64,000 bases of DNA from Legionella drozanskii LLAP-1 (lineage in GTDB: Bacteria; Pseudomonadota; Gammaproteobacteria; Legionellales; Legionellaceae), in the NCBI RefSeq assembly GCF_001467585.1, contig NZ_LNXY01000004.1, positions 28,982-92,981 of the forward strand, in the 5' to 3' direction. Shown piece by piece: positions 19,201-26,645 of the stretch (position 1 is its first letter; the number at the start of each line of letters is the position of its first letter). The translations under genes and the position numbers were made by a program. The notes beneath the pieces are model-generated. The model searched no databases, was not told where the DNA came from, and was given only the letters and a program-made list of their open reading frames with translations.

Positions 19201-22122
19201 GATTCCACTCGTTTTAGCATTTTATCAGAAACAGAAACGGTTTTTAGCATGACCTCTAAAAATCTGCTTGATAGAATACGGGCGAAAGGATCTATTATTG
19301 GCGCTACGGCAACCCCTGGTATGCCCAATCAACTTAAAGAATTTCGTAATCAGCATGGCATCATAGCTGTTCATTACCCCAGTTTCTATCCCGATCGTTG
19401 TGAAGACTTAGGCATTTTCCCGGCTGAAGGGTGGGATGAGCAAAAAAAAGTCGCGCTTGCTCTGATTAAACTATCCCGAAGGCTTCGACAAAACCAACCT
19501 GTCTTACTCATCTGTGAATCGGCTCAGGCTGCAAGCGATCTTTATAATGACTTGAACTCTCCTGAGTATTCATGGAGCACACAGAGTTATTATGGCTATA
19601 GTCAAAATCCGCAGGAGGAAGAGCAGTTTATTATCGAAGCCGGCAAAGAAAATAAGGTCAGTATTACGACTAAATGTGAATCACGCGGCGCTGATTTTGA
19701 CTCCGATCATGAACAGGGCCTCATGGTCATTAACTTATGTACTCATTTGACTGAAGAAGAATTAGTTCAGATTAAGGGACGTGGGGGACGAAATGGTAAG
19801 CAGGGTCAATTTTGCTCAATTATTGACGTGCAACAGCTAGGTTTAACCACTAAAGCGCCTGCTGAAGAGCTTAGTGCAACGTTCAAGTCTTTTCAACAAG
19901 CAATTGGCCTTCAAGCCCAGCAAGAACGCGCTAAAACCCGTTTTCTGGAGCAAAGCCGCAGCCTTGCTATCTGGTATCTACTTGATCTTAGGGAAAAAGC
20001 CGATCGGATCTTAAGCCGCCAACACGGACGGGATTATTCTCTTGTTGAAACCCTCGAATTTATGAAAGCCCTTAGAGATTTCAACAGAAATGCAGAAAAC
20101 TATTATTTCACATTACTCAAAAACCATGGACAACCTGATGCTGAAATGAAACAGCGTTTCCTCGAGTATTTGACTAATGAATACAATCAAATCGTGGAGC
20201 ACTGGCTTCCTGATGAGAAATTTGGACATTATCAGCCCGTAGAACCTTTGGTTCCCTTGCAAAGTCTTGAGATTTTCGAAGGGATAGATAAGGTAGAAGT
20301 TAAACATCTGCTCGCAGTCAGTGAACTGCTTGCTATGGGATGGGAAGCCATTGGCCATCAGCCAATGAATAGGACTCTCGTCAAGGTTGAGCAAATTACG
20401 AGAACGCTGGATAAATATAGCGAGGGTCAATGCGGGTTCAAAACGATGGTTGCCCAGTTAGCGACGGAATTTGACCTGGTTAACATCCCAACCCTTATCT
20501 CGATGCTTGAAGCGGTTGAAACAAATTGTGTTGAAACTCTTGAAGAACTCCCGCCTGCTGCAGAAGGTCTTTTTTCAAAGCAAAAAGCCTTAGATTTCGT
20601 CACAGAATATGTTGCAAAAACTAAAACGCTGATTCTTGAAAAGCGCTGGGAAGAATTAACGCTTCCAATCATTCCTGATGATATTTTTTCCTGGGATGAC
20701 AACAGCTCATCTTCCTCTCTGAAAGGCATGGTTAAAAAGGGTTTATTCACTGTAGGTGGTAAAATAGGTATCTACGCCTTAATCAAATTATATGTACTGC
20801 CCACGATAATGAAGATGCTTAGCGATCAAATTAAGGAATGGGTACCTGATGATGAAGCAAAGCAGCTACAACTGATGAAAATCTTGCAAGAGCTTGAGCC
20901 CGTGCTGCAGGATTTCTTGACAGCCATTCCTAAGCATATTCATTCTAAGGAAGCGTTTTGGACTTTGGTATTGAATAAACTGCTACCTATTCTGGAACAT
21001 CAAAGTATCAAAGAAGCAGTGCAGCTTTTGAATAATGATGCAGGTACGGTACTGGAAGGGATAGTTACCCTCATCAAATCTTTTGAACCTCATAAAGTAC
21101 CCTCTTTAAAAGAATTAGTTGATCCCAAAACTCTGATTTTCCTTTTTAAACTGGCCAATCGATTTGGTTTGATTCAACTGTTGGTTAAAACCCCCGTATT
21201 CAAAGAGATTTTGAACCGATTTGCGTTATTGGATACTGAGTTTTTTACTGCATTTGCCCAGACTGATTTTAAATCTCTTTTCCACATTATCCATCTTCTT
21301 GCCCATCCCGTCTTTTTCAAGTTTTTAAAAGAGCTACCTCCTGATACCCAGTTTAAACAACTAAAGGCCTGGCTAAATCCTGAGGCAAACAATCTTCCTG
21401 ACTACGTCAGCCAAGCTGTCGAAACGCTGAATGAGTATCAGCTTAATCGTGAGAATATAGAGGCAAGGCAAGCCCAGAAAATTCAGGGACTCAAAGCGAA
21501 ATTTACCTTGTCACCAGCAAAGCTACAACTGGATTTACAAGCTCTCGAGCCAGTATTTCCAAAAGAAGTACCCCCGCCGCCGATACCAACACCAGTTTTA
21601 TCTCGCATTCTTGCCTGGATTTCAACGCATTGGCTATCAAGCCTGCTTCTGTTAACCGCGGCTATACTCCTATCTTGGATCATTATCCCCGTAGTTCTTG
21701 TTGCCGGCGTCATCTATGCGGGAGTTTTCCTTTGGCATAAAATTACAGTCCTTATGGAAGCTAGCAAAGGGGCTGGAAAAACCAATGAAGAAAGCTATAT
21801 CGATCCTATCATTATAGATTTGTCTCTTGCTGCTCAAAATAACCAGCCTATCCCTGGAATATATCCACCTGCGGAAACGAGTAATGTCAATGAGGGCAAA
21901 GGCAAAGAAAAATTAGATGAAAGTAGATTGATAAAAACATGTTATCCAGCTGATTCCACAAGGAAACTAGGTTTATTTATCAATGGTAACACCAAAAAGG
22001 ATATGCGTTCTTCTCTCTTGCTACCGGAATCCTCTAGCAACTTACTGACAGCTAAAGCTAAGCAGACCGACTTGTCTGTTCACGCAAGTGAGCAATTGGC
22101 ATCCTCATTCCTCTCCTATTAG
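13231..22122 (+). CDS. Giant (2963-residue) protein with SecA/DEAD-like motor domain
   Basis: A single open frame of 2963 codons. Residues 1 to about 1700 are mostly helical with no recognised family, including a Gln/Glu/His-rich coiled coil near 433-475. Residues about 1690-2230 form a SecA-like DEAD ATPase: Walker A STGAGKS at 1737-1743, Walker B-like WDEID at 1837-1841, SAT-type GATATPG at 2024-2030, CESRGADFDSD near 2150, and KGRGGRNGKQG at 2182-2192, which parallels SecA's RGRSGRQGDPG. Pre-protein cross-linking and zinc domains of true SecA are not seen, so it is not the housekeeping translocase. Two adjacent hydrophobic helices lie at 2795-2837, followed by a Ser-rich tail. Comparable large SecA-like proteins occur in amoeba-associated bacteria. 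No strong ribosome site precedes the ATG. A translocated effector or a surface motor are both possible. Confidence 0.8.
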   Translation: MIHNYPLTSRYFSFQKQKGRLLFNKQDNYQWKTLSREEASQAQEIAPLLNQYIDSLTNNEMGHRFFKNLVNEIEEKISGQRNRSKSLKISLQQLQKDCLAVDSISRISIFIHVVHALANKGYSIAFNFSEVFLLTEDQPLPAHYSKPDDHWDRDLHKYQQLISSFAYQFAKGLFNRFRPIIDSHSSETEILIASHYTSIKPQDVNEIPDLNIPLVRLPCFRSSYEAHTYYDICNWEPFCKTLSDKTTHTKNWLVLAFTTQDPIKELLDSLSCYTRSTRASHSEIVIILQGQAYEAIEEREQIYSVIAENIDRLQCKQFFHIIFLTKDLKSFHPEETLLSLAPRYPHKAHFSPLADNAGYYLSGSAFFAESDDFTAEWLEQAEISPKITEIKPEEEVSGYIYGDEPREKVRQSKFSSKRDLKSQVGLTFKYNLALRQEMQQEVQQSQSLKHEIAKEQSITQQRQHQLSEQIDSPFYTPPIPISVFALNLYELAEQYLQKLTLEEQLQQEMYYTSWYQSNYSHQAILTKLLASPGEFLADHIAKVLGLGYTVSFPEIASIVAVDESSLSVGEFTKLAGKIVKVAATTPMRFVGQYKMVPLPGYSCESIEAYLVGDIFFRIGDFSDGINPADRHKGYSRFLRNSLMQGWDKVSTTLAPVDNALSTLPAQISKLSLFANRQGCGYQSHFNANLLSTDESELDSDLEGYHFNSLLRIFTLNRYELYCLAKLPVNTQDYKNSYIFLEKARALYYIEDKGKVLDSELTSYHSLIEGLQQTKPLAPGKYLLSKAKIAEWITAKKGIAAPDRFADPAYIAEMEAHFFALIKFAFPEHVAIVSQLFENFDEHNLDNVRILFQLLLSVGHERFVLFLNYLVSLEQKCLLNHFSKIYFSYAPTLYSLVNVFKKAEVKVINTSHNHRGQYLTNTRATIKENDKICFLTLAERTPVASSEQEWPLFERFAHAALVFAAKHHLSINSAGLAEMEEFWHRVAAKFLIYCEGNSNQQKQLLNQFLASLITKDGLKLAQLRKLDTLLVCLENLLDHAIEKRILWEQVAELEAISLAWTDVPYATAYNGFHLVCKEMNIKAGSIGAGKNSYTVSLSELTRSIREFNPTSPSLITEVFRYLGKESFREDLDFYRSLYPSEYSNPNDQKIYELIWAYYVSTFTGINYDPHPEEIDFINRCLHYLQQHSYAKTVNVDQILLISHFLQRLYQLKTNAQKGTMTLWALWQENNLSFQLPPSLPIPEILANKFDLKELKKFLLAHQTELQLSLPMLLSSARLKTSPKPLHPAQAERALAESLLASFYDRDDEKYEKALQLLKILVPDFGITLFLKNLLDVLVLVESLRQLKQVDARFFAELQSILKEYPDIKVAISLLKLAKEKLDNQPERLKSFTLFLQGLAAHPELLPRTSLNKELELILDYCLNASIDEVSLPMLFGLYQTLEGDSETLKGLLELMRDERVYAFFHQHVQEKLSATLLQKVTKLIKKTNDALSVLTIIEYSFGEKEQDDDGLFIDTLSNLEDKRCVSILFLCNAMCRQQNESLSNLLELLLPVPDNYLQTLICLYKHHQIPISTLKEILESPSITAAIDKLEEEVYRADLPSYRYDVKELKQKINEIEYNSWDDQPPKPLTNSARKLLKHDYKKVMVYIEHQPVYIELKDGVARSYTIHQLKSRHFPVVFNALKERISRGENIKENQLALIALFCVALKRTSKKFPRPTQLLPLIHSLSEKGPLVQGLSTGAGKSIIAAGHAVLRIAAGRTALIPTENEKLGRDGIVNFGDCYNYLGIPYGTGIIEAHSSYSDYVAHGVNYSTPHGLSLFFICMAIQKIRLPKNMDLIWDEIDASLLSTVPFRLAATLEPILRDTQSWSKVYVYLLEFVQEKQLFLDNHCSNRTDIHNFRVYCQAKNPDKSLADFIKQIPDPLLETLFDSARLSVQLEEKVDYMVVEREEQGKKHFYAAPYLPTSRAEPRASFGAGAQPLLHTEKNKALAVDDSTRFSILSETETVFSMTSKNLLDRIRAKGSIIGATATPGMPNQLKEFRNQHGIIAVHYPSFYPDRCEDLGIFPAEGWDEQKKVALALIKLSRRLRQNQPVLLICESAQAASDLYNDLNSPEYSWSTQSYYGYSQNPQEEEQFIIEAGKENKVSITTKCESRGADFDSDHEQGLMVINLCTHLTEEELVQIKGRGGRNGKQGQFCSIIDVQQLGLTTKAPAEELSATFKSFQQAIGLQAQQERAKTRFLEQSRSLAIWYLLDLREKADRILSRQHGRDYSLVETLEFMKALRDFNRNAENYYFTLLKNHGQPDAEMKQRFLEYLTNEYNQIVEHWLPDEKFGHYQPVEPLVPLQSLEIFEGIDKVEVKHLLAVSELLAMGWEAIGHQPMNRTLVKVEQITRTLDKYSEGQCGFKTMVAQLATEFDLVNIPTLISMLEAVETNCVETLEELPPAAEGLFSKQKALDFVTEYVAKTKTLILEKRWEELTLPIIPDDIFSWDDNSSSSSLKGMVKKGLFTVGGKIGIYALIKLYVLPTIMKMLSDQIKEWVPDDEAKQLQLMKILQELEPVLQDFLTAIPKHIHSKEAFWTLVLNKLLPILEHQSIKEAVQLLNNDAGTVLEGIVTLIKSFEPHKVPSLKELVDPKTLIFLFKLANRFGLIQLLVKTPVFKEILNRFALLDTEFFTAFAQTDFKSLFHIIHLLAHPVFFKFLKELPPDTQFKQLKAWLNPEANNLPDYVSQAVETLNEYQLNRENIEARQAQKIQGLKAKFTLSPAKLQLDLQALEPVFPKEVPPPPIPTPVLSRILAWISTHWLSSLLLLTAAILLSWIIIPVVLVAGVIYAGVFLWHKITVLMEASKGAGKTNEESYIDPIIIDLSLAAQNNQPIPGIYPPAETSNVNEGKGKEKLDESRLIKTCYPADSTRKLGLFINGNTKKDMRSSLLLPESSSNLLTAKAKQTDLSVHASEQLASSFLSY

Positions 22123-22340
22123 CGCTCTTTCGCGGACGAGGAAGCTTTAAGTGGCAACCCTATTTACCCGCGCTAAACTCCCTTGCAATTAACCACAGAG
22201 CTGCCTCTTCATAGGGGATATTTAGCTTTAGCATGATCATCAGTAACTTGAAGATGCGCGATTGAGTGGCTAATAGTGTTGAGATATTATAGCCGTAAAA
22301 ATACTTTCCCAGGCCATAAAAGCAGAATCAGGATTATTTA

Positions 22341-23489
22341 ATGAATGCAGGAAAAAAATTATCAGTCCCCCAAAAAAAAAGAGCCGATGCAGAAAAATGG
22401 TTTGAAAGTGGTAAAATTCATTTTAATGAAGGTCGTTTTGAAAAAGCCATCTTAGACTTCAATAAGGCAATAGATTTAAATTGTACCAATAAAGAATATT
22501 TTTTTTGTCGCGGGAATGCGCATAGAAAATTGGGTAATTTTCTAGCCGCTCGCAGGAATTATAAAAAAGCGACGGCAATAGATCCTAGCGATTTCCGAGC
22601 CTATACCAATTGGGCCTTAACCTATTTCAGAGCAGCTGAGGGTTTCAAAGTAGGTAGTCTAATGCATAATCATTTTATAATGGCCAATAAGTATTATAAA
22701 AAGGCAATTGAAAGTTTTCCGAATTTTGCAACACCTTACTTTAATTTAGGAAATATTTATTACGCAAATGGTTGCGATGATGTAGCAATGGAATACTTTG
22801 ATGAAGCAATCAAACGCGATCTAAATTATGCATCAGCCTACAATAATCGTGGAAATGTTTACCTTTCGTTAGGAAAAAAAGATCTTGCTCTTTTAGATTA
22901 TAATAAAGCCATTGAGGTCGATTCTTTTTGTATGGCTGCCTACACAAACCGCAGCAAAATCAATCTGGAAAAGGGGCTTTACAAACTTGCATTGCAAGAT
23001 ATGCCTTTTATTACTGATGAGAAACTACTTTCCACAATCGCAACAGAAGCAAAAAAGTATGACAATTTTCTAGATATTGAAGCCCTTATTAAGAAAACAA
23101 GGAAAATAAATTTTTTTATAACAACCTATCGGTTACAGCTTAATGAGGCACAAGCTCTGCTGGCAGCGAACGAGAGCACTCGCACGTGGCTTTTGCAAGC
23201 ATGGCAACAGCTCGCTACAGCTAAGGATATTGATGACAATGAAATTAGTATAAACGAAGCGATTAATTTACCTGCGGAATTATGGGAATTAATTTCAATG
23301 TTTCTTGTCGGACTTGATAAAAAGGGTACCTATAAAATCCAAGATATTGTTAATCGACAGTTACAGTATGGTTTTGCTGAAAGACTATTCAGCTCTGCAA
23401 ATAATGCGGGCTTTTTCAAAACCACCCCGCAAACGAAAGGAGAGATTGAGAAAGCTGAGTCACGCTATCAAAGAAGAAAGTGTTTTTAG
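22341..23489 (+). CDS. TPR-repeat protein with F-box-like segment
   Basis: A 382-residue soluble protein preceded by AGGAT. Residues about 20-230 carry five to six tetratricopeptide repeats; clear ones begin AEKWFESGKIHFNEGRFEKA, ATPYFNLGNIYYANGCDDVA and ASAYNNRGNVYLSLGKKDLA. A helical C-terminal part follows. Around residues 308-325 the segment INLPAELWELISMFLVGL fits the F-box consensus (LPxELxxxIxxxL), a motif that recruits eukaryotic Skp1/cullin ligases and is used by several Legionella effectors. TPRs would then bind the partner or substrate. The F-box call rests on one short motif. The gene lies 218 bp after the giant SecA-like gene on the same strand, and a dead Tn3 transposase follows it. 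Confidence 0.75.
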   Translation: MNAGKKLSVPQKKRADAEKWFESGKIHFNEGRFEKAILDFNKAIDLNCTNKEYFFCRGNAHRKLGNFLAARRNYKKATAIDPSDFRAYTNWALTYFRAAEGFKVGSLMHNHFIMANKYYKKAIESFPNFATPYFNLGNIYYANGCDDVAMEYFDEAIKRDLNYASAYNNRGNVYLSLGKKDLALLDYNKAIEVDSFCMAAYTNRSKINLEKGLYKLALQDMPFITDEKLLSTIATEAKKYDNFLDIEALIKKTRKINFFITTYRLQLNEAQALLAANESTRTWLLQAWQQLATAKDIDDNEISINEAINLPAELWELISMFLVGLDKKGTYKIQDIVNRQLQYGFAERLFSSANNAGFFKTTPQTKGEIEKAESRYQRRKCF

Positions 23490-23514
23490 GAGGGGTTGAC
23501 AATAACTTCCGAAT

Positions 23515-23819
23515 CTAAGAAAACAGACTTTTAATAATCCGTCCCAATTCCTTTATGGCGCAGTACAATGGATGTTGTTTAGAATAGTAACTGAGATGCT
23601 TGAACCGTTGTGATGCCGTTGTGGCTTTAAGTTTATCGTAACCATCAAACGCAAAATATCATCCCAATGGGTTTTAATTAAATCAGTGTCAATATAGCGA
23701 TGCGGGATTTTATATCCTCTGGTTTCATAGGTGCTAAAACTGTATAGGGTGGCTTTCTTCAGACTTTTAATTCTGGGCGAAAAATAAATCCCTAGCAGTT
23801 CAATATCCCGAAAATTGCT
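23515..23819 (-). pseudogene. Decayed Tn3-family transposase (tnpA) fragment
   Basis: Reading the minus strand immediately after the stop of the ATPase gene gives SNFRDIELLGIYFSPRIKSL and, further on, THWDDILRLMV. After a one-base shift the protein continues SYYSKQHPLYCAIKELGRII and KSLF, then a stop. These blocks line up in order with the C-terminal half of Tn3-type TnpA (DIDLLG-RFSPRI, NWDEILRL, ALRELGRIERTLF). The final 100 or so residues of TnpA and the terminal repeat are absent. It is a dead remnant, identified by motif order. Confidence 0.65.
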
Positions 23820-25709
23820 TCAGAATACTCCTGAATAACCAGGTAAATCAATTTTAATTCTGGTTCCCCAAGTTAATCTTAATGCATTAATGATCGCAAC
23901 AATATCAATTATCTCCTGAAGAATTGCTCCACTCACTGGGTTAATAAATCCTGCTGCGGCAAACCCCATACCGATAAGACTAAACATCATACCGCCAAGA
24001 GCACTTTGTAACACAATTCTACGTGTATTTAAGCTAAGATGGATTAATTCATCAACTTTATTGAGCGTGTTTTCCATGATAACAGCACCGGCTGCTTCGG
24101 CGGTTATATTACTGAATTGTCCGAAAGCAATGCCTACGGTTGCTGCAGTCAATGCTGGAGCATCATTGATTCCATCGCCCATAAAGACAGTTGGCCCCTT
24201 CTTTGTTTCATGACGAACAATTGCTAATTTTTGCTCAGGACTTTGTGAAGCATGGATTTCTGTCAAGTTTAATAGAGTACCCATATATTTAACTTCGGAT
24301 TCTCTATCCCCTGAAACCAACATAATTTTATTAAATTGATGGTATGGCGTCAGATGACTAATAAATGATTTACTTTCTGCTCGCGGAGCGTCATGAAAAT
24401 GGAACGAAGCGGCGTATTCGTTATCCAACAAAATGATACATTCCAATCCCGGTGATACAGGTGGAAGTAAAGATGCATATTGAGGCATCGTTTCTAATAA
24501 TTTTTTCCGACTGGTAATGTAAATTGTGTGTTTATTTATGATGCCATGCAAGCCCTGACCGGGCTTTTCAGATACATTAGAGGATTTAAGAAATTTTATA
24601 TTACGTTCTTCTGCAGCTTTTAAAACAGCGTTTGAAAGAGGATGTTTTGAATAGCGTTCGATACTGGCAACATATTGTAAAACTTGCTTAATCTTATAAT
24701 TGGGGGTTGTAATAATTTCTGTTAAAGCGGGTTTACCGTAGGTAAGAGTTCCAGTTTTATCAAAAATGGCGGTTTTACAGGTAGGCAATTTCTCCAAAAC
24801 CGTTGGATCCTTGATAATAATAGCTTGTTTTGCTGCTCTGGAAATAGCGCTGATTAAAGCAATCGGAATCGCTATTAATAAAGGACAGGGTGTCGCAATA
24901 ACTAACACAGAAAGAAATCGGATGGCATCTCCGGTGAAATACCAAGTGGCGAATGCAAATACGAGAGCAATTGGTGCAAAAACCGCTCCAATTTGGTCGC
25001 CTAAACGTCTTATTGATGGACGTTTTTGTTCTGCTTCTTCTAATACTTTTACTATTGCAGAATAACGAGAATCAGAGGCCAGTTTATCTGCTTTTACAAT
25101 TAATACTGATTCTGAATTAATAGCACCAGATAAGACAGAAGTCCCTGGTGTTTTAGATATTTGATAAGGTTCACCTGTTAGATAGGACTCATCCATAGAG
25201 CCATGTCCTTCAATTACAGTACCATCTACAGGACATGCCTCATGTGGATAAATAACTATTTCATCATTAACATGAATGTTTTGTATTTCAATATCTTCAA
25301 TAAGTCCATTGACTTTTCGATGCACTATTGAAGGCATACGTGCAGCAAGGGCTAGCAAAACGGATGATGCTTTACGTTTCGCATAAGACTCTAATGTTTG
25401 ACCACCTGCGAGCATTAGAACGATTAATGTAGCAGCTAAGTATTGATGCAATAGAATACCGGTTAGTAATGCAATTGCTGCTAATAAGTCTGCTCCTAAA
25501 TTGCCTTTAAAAAACTTAAATATTATGAGCAAAAACAAGGGTATCCCACCGATTATTAGAGGGAATAATAATGGAATAACTGGAAATGATATATTAAATA
25601 GACGCATGAGAAGGTGTATGCTAATCGCAATTAATGATAATATTGCGATATATAATTGCCATCTGGTATTTTGTGAAATAAGAGTTAGTCTCATAAAATA
25701 TAATTCCAT
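23820..25709 (-). CDS. Heavy-metal-type P1B ATPase with TPCP motif
   Basis: A 629-residue inner-membrane cation pump. Seen: hydrophobic pairs at about residues 12-60 and 70-105; an actuator TGEP at about 177; the metal-site motif T273-P-C-P in membrane helix; the phosphorylation site DKTGTLT at Asp317; the nucleotide-binding SKHPLS near 345; and the hinge GDGINDAPAL near 520. There is no N-terminal Cys-rich metal-binding domain. TPCP differs from the CPC of copper/zinc pumps and resembles the P1B-5 type linked to nickel or iron, though the hemerythrin tail of that type is missing; the metal is therefore open. Alternative starts 5 residues apart cannot be separated. A UspA gene lies upstream. 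Confidence 0.85.
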   Translation of the reverse strand: MELYFMRLTLISQNTRWQLYIAILSLIAISIHLLMRLFNISFPVIPLLFPLIIGGIPLFLLIIFKFFKGNLGADLLAAIALLTGILLHQYLAATLIVLMLAGGQTLESYAKRKASSVLLALAARMPSIVHRKVNGLIEDIEIQNIHVNDEIVIYPHEACPVDGTVIEGHGSMDESYLTGEPYQISKTPGTSVLSGAINSESVLIVKADKLASDSRYSAIVKVLEEAEQKRPSIRRLGDQIGAVFAPIALVFAFATWYFTGDAIRFLSVLVIATPCPLLIAIPIALISAISRAAKQAIIIKDPTVLEKLPTCKTAIFDKTGTLTYGKPALTEIITTPNYKIKQVLQYVASIERYSKHPLSNAVLKAAEERNIKFLKSSNVSEKPGQGLHGIINKHTIYITSRKKLLETMPQYASLLPPVSPGLECIILLDNEYAASFHFHDAPRAESKSFISHLTPYHQFNKIMLVSGDRESEVKYMGTLLNLTEIHASQSPEQKLAIVRHETKKGPTVFMGDGINDAPALTAATVGIAFGQFSNITAEAAGAVIMENTLNKVDELIHLSLNTRRIVLQSALGGMMFSLIGMGFAAAGFINPVSGAILQEIIDIVAIINALRLTWGTRIKIDLPGYSGVF

Positions 25710-25937
25710 CGATATCCATCTTTAGATCTTCTTCATCTTCCTATTTTGTCTCACAGTTCCTGATTCTTCATGCTTAGCTCCAGGAGCATGTATTGCTGCC
25801 TCTAATAATTTATTAATGAGATTTAACAATCTTTTTGAGATAATCACGAACTACATGGCGATTGTAGATTTTTATTGGTTTTTTCTTTTAAAAAATACTT
25901 TTTCATAACATATTATTTAATAATATCAAACAGTACT

Positions 25938-26390
25938 TCATGCCTCGGGACCACGGACAAGAAGAACTGGAATCGGTGCAATTCGAATGGTATTTTCAGC
26001 TACACTACCTAAAAAGAGACGATTAAAACCACGTCTGCCATGAGTCCCTATAACCAATAAATCAGCTGACCACTCCTTTGCGGCTTCAATGATTATTTCA
26101 GCAACTCTTCCCTGTAGTGGTTTTAATTCAATCAGAGAGGTTTCCACTTTTAAGGATGTTTGGCTTGATATTTTTTTTTCTGCATCATCTAAAATCTGTT
26201 TTCCTTCTTCTTTCAATGCGTTAATTAATAAAAAAGTATCAAAGCTTGGCCCGATATAGGCAACATTTTCATCAACTACGTGGATTATTCGTAAATGAAC
26301 ATTTTGGTCTTTAGTTAGTTTAATTATTTCTTCTACTGCAGCATTTGATACATTACTACCATCAATTGCCAACATAATTTTTTTATACAT
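25938..26390 (-). CDS. Universal stress protein, UspA family
   Basis: The 150-residue protein has the Usp Rossmann-like fold. It opens MYKKIMLAIDGSNVSNAA and ends with the ATP-binding signature G-2X-G-9X-G-S (GTHGRRGFNRLFLGS, about residues 119-133) and PIPVLLVRG. ATP-binding Usps respond to stasis, oxidative and respiratory stress. It precedes the P-type ATPase by about 230 bp on the same strand, a recurrent pairing in stress islands, but the gap suggests separate promoters. Confidence 0.9.
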   Translation of the reverse strand: MYKKIMLAIDGSNVSNAAVEEIIKLTKDQNVHLRIIHVVDENVAYIGPSFDTFLLINALKEEGKQILDDAEKKISSQTSLKVETSLIELKPLQGRVAEIIIEAAKEWSADLLVIGTHGRRGFNRLFLGSVAENTIRIAPIPVLLVRGPEA

Positions 26391-26645
26391 TCTAATGACT
26401 CTCTGCTTAAACAGTTTGTTATAACCTAACGCGTTAAGTATAGACCATAGAATATACTAGTTATTCCAAATGGGATTAACGAGAGGGTGCTGTCTTGTAA
26501 ATCCATTAAAAATCAATGACTTATAATAATTGGATCTCACTTTAGAGTAATGCAGATTTCAGTGGAAAAATACGAAAAAGAATGTTTGAAAGAGATCTGT
26601 CACTTCGATATAACAACCTATGTAGCAACTTAAATAACCTGTGTT

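Noticed and set aside
13231..22122. Calling the giant protein the housekeeping SecA
   Set aside because: Only the motor motifs match; size, order and absence of the pre-protein and zinc domains do not.
23492..23530. GGGG-starting stretch next to the Tn3 relic as a possible terminal repeat
   Set aside because: Its matching partner is not found and the TnpA fragment is truncated about 100 residues before where a terminal repeat should lie.
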